Assembly (NCBI RefSeq): GCF_958439165.1
Contig: NZ_OY288115.1
Location: forward strand, 87,821 to 151,820
Direction: 5' to 3'
DNA: 64,000 nucleotides
Source of the DNA: an uncultured Hydrogenophaga sp.
GTDB taxonomy: Bacteria; Pseudomonadota; Gammaproteobacteria; Burkholderiales; Burkholderiaceae_C
Program-made: the position numbers and the translations under genes
The notes under the pieces: model-generated
Database searches by the model: none
Seen by the model: only the letters and a program-made list of their open reading frames with translations
Told to the model about the DNA's origin: nothing
In this document: positions 44,676-53,857 of the stretch, one piece after another
Position numbering within the stretch: the stretch's first letter is position 1
Layout: each line of letters opens with the position of its first letter

Positions 44676-45869
44676 TCAGCGCTTTTGAGCGAAATCCAGG
44701 GGCAATCCCACGTAGTTCTCGGCCAGCGAGCGCGAGGCCGCCTCCGAGTTGACCAGGTACTCCAGCTCGGCTTCCTGCACCTTCTGGCCGAAGCCCTGGG
44801 TATCGGGGAAGCGGTGCATCAGCGAGGTGAGCCACCAGCTGAAGCGCTCGGCACGCCAGACCCGGGCCAGGGCCTTGCGGGAATAGTCGTCGATGCCGGC
44901 ACTGGTGCGCTCCTGGTAGTACTCGACCAGGGCATTGGAGAGGTACTTCACGTCGCTGGCCGCCAGGTTCAGTCCCTTGGCGCCGGTGGGCGGGACGATG
45001 TGCGCGGCGTCACCGGCCAGGAACAGCCGGCCGAAGCGCATCGGCTCGGCCACGAAGCTGCGCAGCGGCGCAATGCTCTTCTCGATGCTGGGACCGGTGA
45101 CCATGCGCTCGGCCATCTCCGGGTCGAGGCGGCGGCGCAGCTCGTCCCAGAAGCGGTCATCGCTCCATTGTTCGACCTTGTCCTCGATCGGGCACTGCAC
45201 GTAGTAGCGGCTGCGGGTGAGGCTGCGCATGGAACACAGGCCGAACCCGTGTTCGCTGTTGGCGTAGACGATGGCGTGGGTGGAGACCGGCGGCACATCG
45301 GCCAGCACGCCCAGCCAGCCGAAGGGGTAGACCTTCTCGTATTCGGTGATGGCGCCTTCGGGCACGCTGGCCCGGCTCACGCCGTGGAAACCATCGCAAC
45401 CGGCGATGAAATCGCAGGCCAGTTCCTTCATCTCCCCGTTCTGGCGGAACCGCACCACCGGAGCACTGCCGTCGAAGTCGTGGAGGCTGACATCGGCGGC
45501 GCTGTAGACGGTGGCCAGCCCGGCGGCGGCGCGGGCGTCCATCAGGTCCTTGGTGACTTCGGTCTGGCCGTAGGCGGTGACCACCTTGCCGCCGGTGAGG
45601 CCGGTCACATCGATCGGGTGGCGGGTGTTGCGGTAGACCAGCTCGATGCTGTGGTGCACCGTGCCCTCGGCCGCCACACGGGCGCCCACACCCGCTTCGT
45701 TCAGCAGGTTGACCGTGATCTGCTCCAGGATGCCGGCGCGTATGCGACCCAGGACATAGTCGGCGCTCTGACGCTCGATGATGATGTTGTCGATGCCGGC
45801 CTTGTGCAGCAGCTGGCCGAGCAGAAGGCCCGACGGGCCTGCACCGATGATGGCAACCTGGGTACGCAT
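44676..45869 (-). CDS. pobA: 4-hydroxybenzoate 3-monooxygenase
   Basis: FAD enzyme converting 4-hydroxybenzoate to protocatechuate with NADPH and oxygen. 397 residues, as in Pseudomonas PobA. GAGPSG (9-14) binds FAD, GRIRAGILEQ follows, the DG-type motif is CDGFHG, and GDAAHIVPPTGAKGLNLAASD is the third FAD motif. AGGAG is 9 bases before the ATG. A divergent IclR regulator gene lies across a 135-base gap with repeated elements, the classic pobA-pobR arrangement. Protocatechuate ring-cleavage genes are not in the window. Confidence 0.96.
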   Translation of the reverse strand: MRTQVAIIGAGPSGLLLGQLLHKAGIDNIIIERQSADYVLGRIRAGILEQITVNLLNEAGVGARVAAEGTVHHSIELVYRNTRHPIDVTGLTGGKVVTAYGQTEVTKDLMDARAAAGLATVYSAADVSLHDFDGSAPVVRFRQNGEMKELACDFIAGCDGFHGVSRASVPEGAITEYEKVYPFGWLGVLADVPPVSTHAIVYANSEHGFGLCSMRSLTRSRYYVQCPIEDKVEQWSDDRFWDELRRRLDPEMAERMVTGPSIEKSIAPLRSFVAEPMRFGRLFLAGDAAHIVPPTGAKGLNLAASDVKYLSNALVEYYQERTSAGIDDYSRKALARVWRAERFSWWLTSLMHRFPDTQGFGQKVQEAELEYLVNSEAASRSLAENYVGLPLDFAQKR

Positions 45870-45887
45870 GGGGGTGTCTCCTTGTGG

Positions 45888-45977
45888 TGTGCGATTGTGG
45901 GTAGACCGCGCCTGGGTCGACAACCGCCGGCCGCAGGAGTTGCGCGGTGATCGGACGTGCTGTGCGATGATCGCGCA
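45888..45977. promoter_or_regulatory. Repeated TGTGCGAT elements between pobA and its regulator
   Basis: TGTGCGAT occurs at 45888-45895 and again at 45961-45968; the second copy is part of a near-palindrome ending TCGCGCA at 45977. Repeats of this kind are the expected binding sites of PobR/PcaU-type IclR regulators in the divergent promoter region. Confidence 0.5.
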
Positions 45978-46004
45978 AAACAGCCGACCGACTGGAGCCT
46001 GCCG

Positions 46005-46796
46005 ATGCCATCCCCTGCCACCGCCACACCTGCCATCGCCCGGGCCGACTTCATTGAAGGCATGGCCAAAGGCATGGCGGTGCTGGAGAGCTTCGACACC
46101 ACCCGCCAGCGGCTGAATGCCACCCAGGCGGCCGAGCGGGCCGGCATCACGCGCGCAGCAGCACGGCGGCACCTGCTGACGCTGGCGCACCTGGGCTATC
46201 TGGAGTCGGACGGCAGCCACTACTGGCTTTCGCCCAAGGTGCTGCGGTTTTCCGGCAGCTACCTGGCGTCGGCCCGCTTGCCCCGGGTGCTGCAGCCCAC
46301 GCTGAACCGGCTGGCGGCGCTGACGCGCGAATCGTTCTCGGCGGTGGTGCTGGACGGCGACGAAGTGGTCATCGTGGCGCGCAGCGTTTCGGCCCATGTG
46401 CAGCGGCTCATGGCTTATGGCCTGCACCTGGGGGCGAGGTTGCCCGCCCATGCCACGTCCACCGGGCGGGTGCTGCTGGCGGCCCAGCCGCGCACCGAGC
46501 TGAATGCCTGGCTGCGGGGCCGGGAACTGCCGCGCCTCACGCCCCACACCACCGTGGAGCCCAAGGCGCTTCGGGCCGTGCTGACACAGGTGCGGGCCGA
46601 CGACTTCGCCGTGGCGCGCGAAGAACACGAACTCGGCGTGTACGCAGCAGCCGTGCCGTTGCGGGACATACAGGGCAGGGTGGTGGCAGCCCTCAATGTG
46701 GTGGCCTCGCCCGAGCGGCTGGAGGAGTCGGTGCTGCGGCAGGACCTGCTGCCCCAGCTGCAGGCCGCCGCGCTGGAGTTACGGCCGCTGCTCTGA
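46005..46796 (+). CDS. pobR: IclR-family regulator of pobA (PobR/PcaU type)
   Basis: 263 residues. Winged helix (FIEGMAKGMAVLESFDTTRQ, LNATQAAERAGITRAAARRH) with the IclR ligand domain (LPAHATSTGRVLLA, HELGVYAAAVPLRD). The N-terminal FIEGMAKGMAVLESF matches the Pca/Pob branch of IclR activators, which bind 4-hydroxybenzoate or protocatechuate and activate. TGGAG precedes the ATG; an upstream in-frame GTG at 45957 is less likely. Divergent from pobA, so it very probably controls it. Confidence 0.88.
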   Translation: MPSPATATPAIARADFIEGMAKGMAVLESFDTTRQRLNATQAAERAGITRAAARRHLLTLAHLGYLESDGSHYWLSPKVLRFSGSYLASARLPRVLQPTLNRLAALTRESFSAVVLDGDEVVIVARSVSAHVQRLMAYGLHLGARLPAHATSTGRVLLAAQPRTELNAWLRGRELPRLTPHTTVEPKALRAVLTQVRADDFAVAREEHELGVYAAAVPLRDIQGRVVAALNVVASPERLEESVLRQDLLPQLQAAALELRPLL

Positions 46797-46805
46797 GGGC
46801 CGGTC

Positions 46806-47516
46806 TCAGACGCCCAGGTGCTGTTCCAGCAGGCCGGGCTGGGCCAGCAGTTCGTCCGAGCTGCCCTCGAACACCACCTCGCCCTTGACCAGGATGAGGT
46901 TGCGGTCGGTGATGCGGGTGACGTGCTTCCAGTTCTTGTCGACGATGACGCTGCTGATGCCGCTTTCGCGGATCAGGCCGCAGATGCGCCAGATCTCGCG
47001 CGCGATCAGCGGGGCCAGGCCTTCGGTGGCCTCATCCAGGATCAGCAGGTCCGGGTTGGTCATGAGCGCGCGGCCGATGGTCAGCATCTGCTGCTCGCCG
47101 CCGCTGAGCTGCTGGCCGCCGTGGTTCAGGCGTTCGGACAGGCGGGGGAAGGTCTCCAGCACGCGCTCGTAGGTCCAGTCGCGTTGGCCGCGGGTGCCGG
47201 GCCGTGCCGCCATCACCAGGTTCTCGCGCACGCTCAGGTTGCCGAAGATGCCGCGGCCTTCGGGCACATAGGCAATGCCCAGGCGCGCCACCTCATAGGG
47301 TGAAGCGCCGGTCATGGTGCGGCCCTTGATCTCCACCGTGCCGCCGCTGGGCTTGACGATGCCCATCACCGACTTCAGCAGGGTGCTCTTGCCCATGCCG
47401 TTGCGGCCCATCAGGCCGATGGTCTGACCCTGGCCAACGGTGAAGTCGATGCCGCGCAGGATGTGGCTCTGGCCGTAGTGGGTGTGCAGGCCCTTGGCCT
47501 GGAGCAGGGCGGTCAT
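46806..47516 (-). CDS. livF: Branched-chain-type ABC transporter ATPase LivF
   Basis: 236-residue ATPase subunit. Walker A GRNGMGKST, signature LSGGEQQ, Walker B LLILDEATEGLAP. It is the last gene of the leftward livJ-H-M-G-F operon; its ATG overlaps the livG stop by 4 bases. The operon neighbours pobA, so aromatic acids such as 4-hydroxybenzoate or benzoate are likelier cargo than leucine; this is inference from position. Confidence 0.93.
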   Translation of the reverse strand: MTALLQAKGLHTHYGQSHILRGIDFTVGQGQTIGLMGRNGMGKSTLLKSVMGIVKPSGGTVEIKGRTMTGASPYEVARLGIAYVPEGRGIFGNLSVRENLVMAARPGTRGQRDWTYERVLETFPRLSERLNHGGQQLSGGEQQMLTIGRALMTNPDLLILDEATEGLAPLIAREIWRICGLIRESGISSVIVDKNWKHVTRITDRNLILVKGEVVFEGSSDELLAQPGLLEQHLGV

Positions 47517-48292
47517 GCGTGTTCCTCGCCGAGGTAGGCTGCCTGCACACCGGCATCGGCACGCACCTCCGCCGGGGTGCCGCTGGCGATCACCTGCCCG
47601 TTGACCATCACCGTCAGCACGTCGGCCAGGCTGAAGACGGCGTCCATGTCGTGTTCGACCAGCATCATGGCGTGGTCCTTCTTGAGGCGTTGCAGCAGGT
47701 CGACCATGCGCTCGGCTTCGGCCGTGCCCATGCCGGCCAGGGGTTCGTCCAGCAGCAGCACGGTGGGTTCGGTGGCCAGGGTCATGGCCACTTCGAGCTG
47801 GCGCTGTTCGCCATGGCTGATGGTGCCGGCGACCGCCTGGGCGCGCGGCGTCAGGCCGGCGAGTTCCAGCGCCCGCTCGCAGCGGCGGTTCACGTCGGCC
47901 ATGCGGCCGGCCGACGACAACCAGTGCAGCGGGTTGAAGGACGCGTGCCGCTCGCGCGACTGCGCGGCCAGCCGCACGTTGTCCCAAACGGTGAAGGGCA
48001 GGAAGATGTTGGTCTTTTGATAACTGCGGCCCAGGCCCAGGCGCGAGATGGCCTCGGGCTTCCGGCCTGCGATGGCGTGACCGCCCAGCGCGATGGTGCC
48101 CGAGGTGGGCGGCAGGTCGCCGGAGAGCAGGTTGGTCAGGGTGGACTTGCCGGCGCCGTTCGGGCCGATGACCGCGTGGATGCGGTCGCGGTGCAGGTCG
48201 ACCGACACCTCGTTCACGGCGGCCAGGCCACCGAAGCGTTTGGTGAGCGACCGGGCGCTGAGCACGGGTGGCGAAGCAGCAGCGTCTTTCAC
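47513..48292 (-). CDS. livG: Branched-chain-type ABC transporter ATPase LivG
   Basis: 259-residue ATPase subunit. Walker A GPNGAGKST, signature ISHGEQRQ (His for the usual Gly, common in LivG), Walker B LLLDEPLAGM. It starts with GTG at 48292 with a strong AAGGAGG site, overlapping the livM stop as GTGA. Pairs with LivF on the LivHM membrane core. Confidence 0.93.
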   Translation of the reverse strand: MKDAAASPPVLSARSLTKRFGGLAAVNEVSVDLHRDRIHAVIGPNGAGKSTLTNLLSGDLPPTSGTIALGGHAIAGRKPEAISRLGLGRSYQKTNIFLPFTVWDNVRLAAQSRERHASFNPLHWLSSAGRMADVNRRCERALELAGLTPRAQAVAGTISHGEQRQLEVAMTLATEPTVLLLDEPLAGMGTAEAERMVDLLQRLKKDHAMMLVEHDMDAVFSLADVLTVMVNGQVIASGTPAEVRADAGVQAAYLGEEHA

Positions 48293-49269
48293 GGCGCCTC
48301 CTTGCGGCTGAAGCGTTCGACCAGACCCAGCAGACCGCGCGGCGCCACGATGACCACCAGCACGATGAAGCTGCCCATCAGCAGCTGCCAGTGTTTCGTG
48401 AGGTCCTTGAAGAAATGCATCACGTACTCGAACGCGAAGGCTCCCACGATGGCGCCGGCAAAGTTGCCCATGCCGCCCAGGATGACCATCATGATCGCGT
48501 GCGCGCTCATGTGGAAACCCATCAGCTCGGGGTTGACGAAGCCGGTCTGCGCCGCCCACAGGTAGCCCGCCACGCCGGCCAGCGTGCCCGCCAGGGTGAA
48601 GGCCGTCAGCTTGTAGCCGAAGGTGCCGTAACCCACGGCACGCATGCGGTGTTCGTTGACGCGGATGCCCGCCAGCACGCGCCCGAAGGGCGAGAACAGC
48701 AGCCGGCGCAGGAAGGCGTACACCAGCACCAGCACCGCCAGCGTGAAGTAATAGAAGGTGGTCTTGTTTTCCAGGTCGATCCCGAGCGCGGTGGCATCGG
48801 GCCGGAAGGTCACGTAGATGCCGTCCGATCCGCCCAGGCCCTTGTTGTCGAAGAACAGAAAGAACACCATCTGCGCGAACGCCATGGTGACCATGATGAA
48901 GTAGATGCCGTGGGTCCGCACCACGAAGAAGCCGATGATCAGTGCCGCCAGACCGGCCCCCGCAGCGGCCAGCGGCAGCGACCACCACAGCGCGATGGGG
49001 GCGTCCTGCGGGGTGAGGAAGGCCAGGGCATAGCCGGCCAGACCGAAGTAGGCGGCATGGCCCAGCGAGACCAGGCCGGTCACGCCCTGCAGCAGGTCCA
49101 GGCTCATCGCAAAGATGGCCAGGATCATCATCTGCGACAGCATGCCGAGGTAGAAGTCGGCGCCGGTCAGCGGCATCAAGGGGAACGCCGCCAGCGCGAT
49201 GAAGCCCAGTCCGAGGATGAACTGGATGCTGCGCGGCAGGCGCTCGAGTTGGGCTTTGGGGGAACTCAT
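48289..49269 (-). CDS. livM: Branched-chain-type ABC transporter permease LivM
   Basis: 326-residue permease with about ten transmembrane helices. GYGTFGYKLTAFTLAGTLAG matches the EAA-like loop of LivM that contacts the ATPases, and SLGHAAYFGLAGYALAF is the family motif. The start ATG at 49269 overlaps the livH stop by 4 bases. A Lys-Glu tail (SRKEAP) follows the last helix. Confidence 0.92.
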   Translation of the reverse strand: MSSPKAQLERLPRSIQFILGLGFIALAAFPLMPLTGADFYLGMLSQMMILAIFAMSLDLLQGVTGLVSLGHAAYFGLAGYALAFLTPQDAPIALWWSLPLAAAGAGLAALIIGFFVVRTHGIYFIMVTMAFAQMVFFLFFDNKGLGGSDGIYVTFRPDATALGIDLENKTTFYYFTLAVLVLVYAFLRRLLFSPFGRVLAGIRVNEHRMRAVGYGTFGYKLTAFTLAGTLAGVAGYLWAAQTGFVNPELMGFHMSAHAIMMVILGGMGNFAGAIVGAFAFEYVMHFFKDLTKHWQLLMGSFIVLVVIVAPRGLLGLVERFSRKEAP

Positions 49270-50129
49270 TGCTTGAACAGCCCTTCGGGCTTGTAGAGCA
49301 GGACCAGGGCCATCAGCATGTAGACCGCCATGCCGGCGATCTGGGGCACCAGCACCTTGCCGAAGGTGTCGACCAGGCCGACCAGCAGGGCGGCCACCAG
49401 CGCGCCCCGCACCGAGCCGATGCCGCCGATCACCACCACCACGAAGCACATGATCAGCACCGAGCTGCCCATGCCGGGGTACACGCTGGCGATGGGCGAG
49501 GCGATCATCCCGGCGATCGCCGCCAGGGCCACGCCCAGCGCAAACACCACGCCATGGATCAGCCGGATGTTCACGCCCAGCGATTCGGTCATCTCGCGGT
49601 TGAAGGCGCCGGCCCGGATCTTCATGCCCAGGCGGGTCCTGCTGATCAGCAGGTACAGGCCCAGCGCCAGGGCAATGCAGATGCCGGACATGACCAGCCG
49701 GTACACCGGGTACGAGAGGTTCTCGGTCAGCGGGATCGACCAGTTCAGCACCTCGGGCACCTGCACCGCATGCACGTCGTCACCCCAGAGGATGGAGCGG
49801 ACCTCCTCGAAGATGTAGATCAGGCCGAAGGTCAGCAGCACCTGATCGAGGTGGTCGCGGTGGTAGAAGTGGCGGAACAGCAGCCACTCCAGCAGCCAGC
49901 CGAACACCACGGCCAGCGCCGCGCCCAGCAGGATGGCCAGCGTCAGGCTGCCGGTCTGGCTGGAGATGAACCAGGCCAGGTAGGCCCCCAGCATGTAGAA
50001 GCTGCCGTGGGCCAGGTTCACCACGCCCATGATCCCGAAGATCAGCGTCAGGCCGGCGGCCAGCATGAACAGCAGCAGCCCGTACTGCAGGCTGTTGAGC
50101 AGCTGGATGAGGAAGTTGGCGAAATCCAT
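49266..50129 (-). CDS. livH: Branched-chain-type ABC transporter permease LivH
   Basis: 287-residue permease, about eight transmembrane helices. Typical opening NSLQYGLLLFMLAAGLTLIF, GVVNLAHGSFYMLGAY, and the ATPase-contact stretch FNREMTESLGVNIRLIHG. It lies 72 bases after the substrate-binding protein gene, a gap common in such operons and often holding an mRNA-stability hairpin. Confidence 0.92.
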   Translation of the reverse strand: MDFANFLIQLLNSLQYGLLLFMLAAGLTLIFGIMGVVNLAHGSFYMLGAYLAWFISSQTGSLTLAILLGAALAVVFGWLLEWLLFRHFYHRDHLDQVLLTFGLIYIFEEVRSILWGDDVHAVQVPEVLNWSIPLTENLSYPVYRLVMSGICIALALGLYLLISRTRLGMKIRAGAFNREMTESLGVNIRLIHGVVFALGVALAAIAGMIASPIASVYPGMGSSVLIMCFVVVVIGGIGSVRGALVAALLVGLVDTFGKVLVPQIAGMAVYMLMALVLLYKPEGLFKQ

Positions 50130-50201
50130 GGGTGCTTGAGCAGGGCCGACAGCAAACCGGCGCCCCGCGGGCGCCGGCTGCAGGTGGAAGAAATGCGGGG
50201 G

Positions 50202-51389
50202 TCAGCCCATCCGGCAGCCGGTGGCCGGGTCGGCCACGGCCTTCTGCGCAACGCCGATCACCTTGTTTTCCTTGTTCTCGACCTTGCGCAGGTACATGTC
50301 CTGGATCGGGTTGTGGGCCTTGCTCATGGTCCACTGGCCGCGCGGGCTGTCGATGGTCGCGCCTTCCATGGCGGCGTACAGCGCCTTCTTGTTGTTGAGG
50401 TCGCCCCTGACCGCGTTGGCGCCCTTGATCAGCAGCAGGCCGGTGTCGTAGCCCTGCACGGCATACACGTCGGGCTGGAGCTTGAAGGTCTTGGCGTAGT
50501 TCAGGCGGAAGGTCTTGTTGCGCGGGGTGTCCAGCGAGTCGCTGTAGTGCATGGTGGTCAGCACCCCGTCGGCGGCCGGGCCGGCGGCTTCCAGCACGCC
50601 CTCGGTCAGGAAGCCCGAGCCGTAGAGCTGGATGTTCTTGTTCAGGCCGGCCGCGGCATAGTCGCGCAGGAACTTGGCGGCGCCGCCGCCGGCGAAGAAG
50701 CAGGCCACAGCATCCGGCTTGAGTGCAGCAATCTCGGTCAGCAGGGCCTGGAACTCGACGTTGGGGAAGGGCAGGCCGAGCTTCTTGATGATGGTGCCGC
50801 CGGCGGCGGTGTAGCTCTGCTCGAAGCCTTCGTAGGCTTCATCGCCGGCCGCGTAGTTCCAGGTGATCCACACGGCCTTCTTGTGACCCCGGTCCACCAT
50901 GGCCTTGCCCAGGGCGAGCGTGGGCTGGCTGTTGGTGAACGAGGTGCGGAACACGTTGGGGGCGCACTGCGCGCGGGTGGCCACGTGCACGCCGGCATTG
51001 GGGATCAGGCTGAGCACGCCACTGTCGCGGGCCACCTTGTGGATGCCCATCTGCACGCCGGAGTGCACCGTGCCCACCAGCACGTCCACCTTGTCGCGCT
51101 GCACCAGGCGGGTGGCGTTCTCGATGCCCTTGGCCGGGTTCGATTCGTCGTCCACCTTGAAGAATTCGACCTCGCGGCCACCCAGCTTTCCGCCCTGTTC
51201 GTCCAGCGCCATGCGGAAACCGTTCTCGATGGCCACGCCGAGCTGGGCGAAGGTGCCGGTGTACGGGAGCATGAAGCCCACCCGGACCTTGTCGGACTGG
51301 GCACGCACGATCTGCGGCAGCAGCAGGCCGGTGGAAGCAGCGCCGATCACGGCGGCACTGCGGGTCAGGACGAGTCGGCGGGTGGTCAT
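50202..51389 (-). CDS. livJ: Branched-chain-type ABC transporter substrate-binding protein
   Basis: 395-residue periplasmic binding protein (type 1 PBP). A twin-arginine-like signal (MTTRRLVLTRSAAVIGAAST, cut near VRA) precedes the lobes, with KVRVGFMLPYTGTFAQLGVA and SNPAKGIENATRLVQRDKVD typical of aromatic-acid members in Burkholderiales. CAGGAG lies 6 bases before the ATG at 51389. First gene of the liv operon; proximity to pobA favours an aromatic ligand. Confidence 0.9.
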   Translation of the reverse strand: MTTRRLVLTRSAAVIGAASTGLLLPQIVRAQSDKVRVGFMLPYTGTFAQLGVAIENGFRMALDEQGGKLGGREVEFFKVDDESNPAKGIENATRLVQRDKVDVLVGTVHSGVQMGIHKVARDSGVLSLIPNAGVHVATRAQCAPNVFRTSFTNSQPTLALGKAMVDRGHKKAVWITWNYAAGDEAYEGFEQSYTAAGGTIIKKLGLPFPNVEFQALLTEIAALKPDAVACFFAGGGAAKFLRDYAAAGLNKNIQLYGSGFLTEGVLEAAGPAADGVLTTMHYSDSLDTPRNKTFRLNYAKTFKLQPDVYAVQGYDTGLLLIKGANAVRGDLNNKKALYAAMEGATIDSPRGQWTMSKAHNPIQDMYLRKVENKENKVIGVAQKAVADPATGCRMG

Positions 51390-51454
51390 GGAGGTCTCCT
51401 GTTGGCGGGTTGGAACGCGAGTCACTGTAGGGGGCGGGTCGGGTGGTGACGATC

Positions 51455-51488
51455 CTGAATTACCCTACTTCATATCTAAACTATTCAG
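51455..51488. promoter_or_regulatory. Inverted repeat in the liv operon promoter region
   Basis: CTGAAT (51455-51460) and ATTCAG (51483-51488) flank an AT-rich stretch, unlike the surrounding GC-rich DNA, 66 bases upstream of the substrate-binding gene. Candidate operator and promoter of the liv operon. Confidence 0.4.
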
Positions 51489-51496
51489 TCTTGAAC

Positions 51497-51973
51497 TCAT
51501 GCCGTGGCGGCCAGGGCCTGCGGCAGCCATTCGCGGCACCAGGCGATGCCGGCGGCTTCCGGATCGTCGACGGTGAAGGCATCCAGCACCAGCGGTTCAC
51601 CCAGCCGGACCGCGCCCAGATCGCTGAGGCGGGCGTCGAACAGGCGGCCCCCGTTGGCAAAGGTGTTGGGGTATTGGGCGTTGTCGCCCAGGGCGATCAG
51701 GCCATAACGAACATGGCCCAGGTATTTCGGCTGCGCGTCCAGCGAGGCATAGAGCGCCTGGGCGTTGTCCGGCACGTCACCGGCCCCATAGGTGGAGGTG
51801 CATATGACGTAAAGTGCATCTTCGTCGAAGGTGCTGATGTCCAGTCCGTCCATCATCCGGACTTCAATCGATCCGATCAGGTCGCTGCAGTCCAGTTCGA
51901 TGGCCTGAGCCACGTATTCGGCGGTGTTCGTCATGGTGCCGACCAGGATCAGCAGTTTGGAGGGAGTGGGCAT
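51497..51973 (-). CDS. Flavodoxin-domain protein (MioC-like)
   Basis: 158-residue flavodoxin. VGTMTNTAE is the phosphate loop, YVICTSTYGAGDVPDNAQA the second FMN loop, and ALGDNAQYPNTFANGGR the third. The acidic N-terminal half resembles MioC and sulfite-reductase-type flavodoxin domains. Electron partner unknown. ATG at 51973 gives MPTPSKLLIL; a GTG three codons earlier is possible. It lies 107 bases upstream of the liv operon. Confidence 0.85.
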   Translation of the reverse strand: MPTPSKLLILVGTMTNTAEYVAQAIELDCSDLIGSIEVRMMDGLDISTFDEDALYVICTSTYGAGDVPDNAQALYASLDAQPKYLGHVRYGLIALGDNAQYPNTFANGGRLFDARLSDLGAVRLGEPLVLDAFTVDDPEAAGIAWCREWLPQALAATA

Positions 51974-52181
51974 AAGCTGCACTTTAGTTCATGTTGTTGA
52001 GTGAAATGACGGGGGTTTTCCCTGTGCCCGGCCCGACGCCGGATCTTCCCGGAACTTGAATTGCACCGCTTCAGGCGCGTTATTCACGCGATGGTCCCGG
52101 GTCGTTGACCGATAACGTTCTGCCGATTCTTGCCACGCGGCTCGGGCCGCGGCTTTTCCAACCCTTGAACGGAGTCGACGC

Positions 52182-53750
52182 ATGAAGAACCTGAAGGTGG
52201 GTACCCGGCTGATAGCGGCATTCCTGGCCATGTGTGTGCTGTGCGGTGCCGTCGGTGCCATCGGCATGTTCAACATGAGCCGGATCAACGACATGGCCGA
52301 CGTCATGTACCAGCGAGAACTCATGGGCCTCTCGCACATCAAGGAAGCCAACATCAACCTGATCTATGTCGGCCGGGCCCGCGGCAATGCCCTGCTGGCC
52401 TCGACCGAAGAAGAGCGGGCCCGTTTCATCGACGAGACCCGCAAGGCGATCGCAGCCACCAACGCCTATGTGGAGAAGGCCGATCCGTTGTTTACCGCGC
52501 CCGAGGCCCGCCGGATGATCACCGAGCTCAAGCAGGTGCTGGCCCAGTACCAGACCGAGATGGAGGCCATGCTCCAGCTGGCGACCCGGGCGGCGCTGCA
52601 GTCCCAGGCACCGGAACTGCAGGCCAGCGTTGCCCGCACCCGCCAGATCAACCGCCAGCTCGACGAGCAGATGACGGCCCTGTCCCAGCGCAAGGAGAGC
52701 AATGCCCGGGAGGCATCCGACGCCACCACCGAGCTGTACCGCAGCAGCGTGGTGCTGATGAGCGTGGTGATCGTCTCTGCCATCGGCATGGGCATCGCCC
52801 TGGGCCTGCTGATCAGCCGCAGCATCACGGCGCCGCTGAACCAGGCCGTCGAGCTGGCCGAGACCGTGGCGCGGGGCGACCTCACCAGCCGCGTCACGGC
52901 CGATCACCGCGACGAGACCGGCCAGCTGCTCGCGGCGCTCGGGCGCATGAACGAGTCGCTGGTGAAGATCGTCGGCGGCGTGCGGAACAGTGCCGAATCC
53001 ATCGCCACCGGCTCCAGCCAGATCGCCATCGGCAACAACGACCTGAGCCAGCGGACCGAAGAGCAGGCCAGCAACCTGCAGCAGACCGCCGCCTCGATGG
53101 AACAGATCTCGAGCAATGTGCGCCAGAGCGCCGACAGCGCCCGGGCCGCCAGCCAGCTGGCCACCCAGGCCAGCGAGGCCGCCCGCGAAGGGGGCAAGGT
53201 GGTGAACGATGTGGTCACCACCATGCAGAGCATCTCCGGCAACTCCCGCAAGATGGCGGACATCATCGGCGTGATCGACGGCATTGCCTTCCAGACCAAC
53301 ATCCTGGCGCTCAACGCCGCGGTGGAAGCCGCGCGCGCCGGGGAGCAGGGGCGGGGTTTTGCGGTGGTGGCCGGCGAGGTGCGCAACCTCGCCCAGCGCA
53401 GCGCCAGCGCCGCCAAGGAAATTGCCGGGCTGATCCAGGGCAGCGTCGACACGGTGGAGCAGGGCGCCCGTCTGGCCGACGGAGCCGGCACCCGCATGCA
53501 GCACATCGTCGACCAGGTCCAGCGCGTCACCCAGATGATGGGCGAGGTGTCTTCGGCCAGCGAGGAGCAGACGCAGGGCGTGGGTCAGGTGAGCGATGCG
53601 GTCGCCCAGCTCGATCAGGTCACCCAGCAGAACGCTGCGCTGGTGGAGGAGAGCGCAGCGGCTGCCGACAGCCTCAAGGGCCAGGCCGAGCGTCTGTCGG
53701 AGCTGGTCCGGGTGTTCAAGCTCCCGGACGGGGCAGCCGCAGCCGCCTGA
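52182..53750 (+). CDS. Methyl-accepting chemotaxis protein
   Basis: 522-residue chemoreceptor. TM1 (about 10-30), a periplasmic four-helix-bundle sensor (31-190), TM2 (191-211), HAMP (212-265) and the cytoplasmic signalling hairpin with FQTNILALNAAVEAARAG and GRGFAVVAGEVRNLAQRSA. It has no C-terminal CheR-tether pentapeptide (ends PDGAAAAA). Tar-like architecture; the ligand is unknown. The upstream 200 bases contain GCCGAT elements but no clear sigma-28 site. Confidence 0.94.
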   Translation: MKNLKVGTRLIAAFLAMCVLCGAVGAIGMFNMSRINDMADVMYQRELMGLSHIKEANINLIYVGRARGNALLASTEEERARFIDETRKAIAATNAYVEKADPLFTAPEARRMITELKQVLAQYQTEMEAMLQLATRAALQSQAPELQASVARTRQINRQLDEQMTALSQRKESNAREASDATTELYRSSVVLMSVVIVSAIGMGIALGLLISRSITAPLNQAVELAETVARGDLTSRVTADHRDETGQLLAALGRMNESLVKIVGGVRNSAESIATGSSQIAIGNNDLSQRTEEQASNLQQTAASMEQISSNVRQSADSARAASQLATQASEAAREGGKVVNDVVTTMQSISGNSRKMADIIGVIDGIAFQTNILALNAAVEAARAGEQGRGFAVVAGEVRNLAQRSASAAKEIAGLIQGSVDTVEQGARLADGAGTRMQHIVDQVQRVTQMMGEVSSASEEQTQGVGQVSDAVAQLDQVTQQNAALVEESAAAADSLKGQAERLSELVRVFKLPDGAAAAA

Positions 53751-53857
53751 GCCCGCCCGAATATCCCCATGCGCCGCTGGATGCAGGGGATTGCACCGAT
53801 GTGCGGGCAGCGGTGTGGGCCTACTGTGGCGGCCGTCCAATCCCCCACGGAGTTTTC

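Noticed and set aside
51983..52181. Sigma-28 (flagellar) promoter before the chemoreceptor gene
   Set aside because: A GCCGAT element is present but the TAAA-type -35 part at proper spacing is missing.
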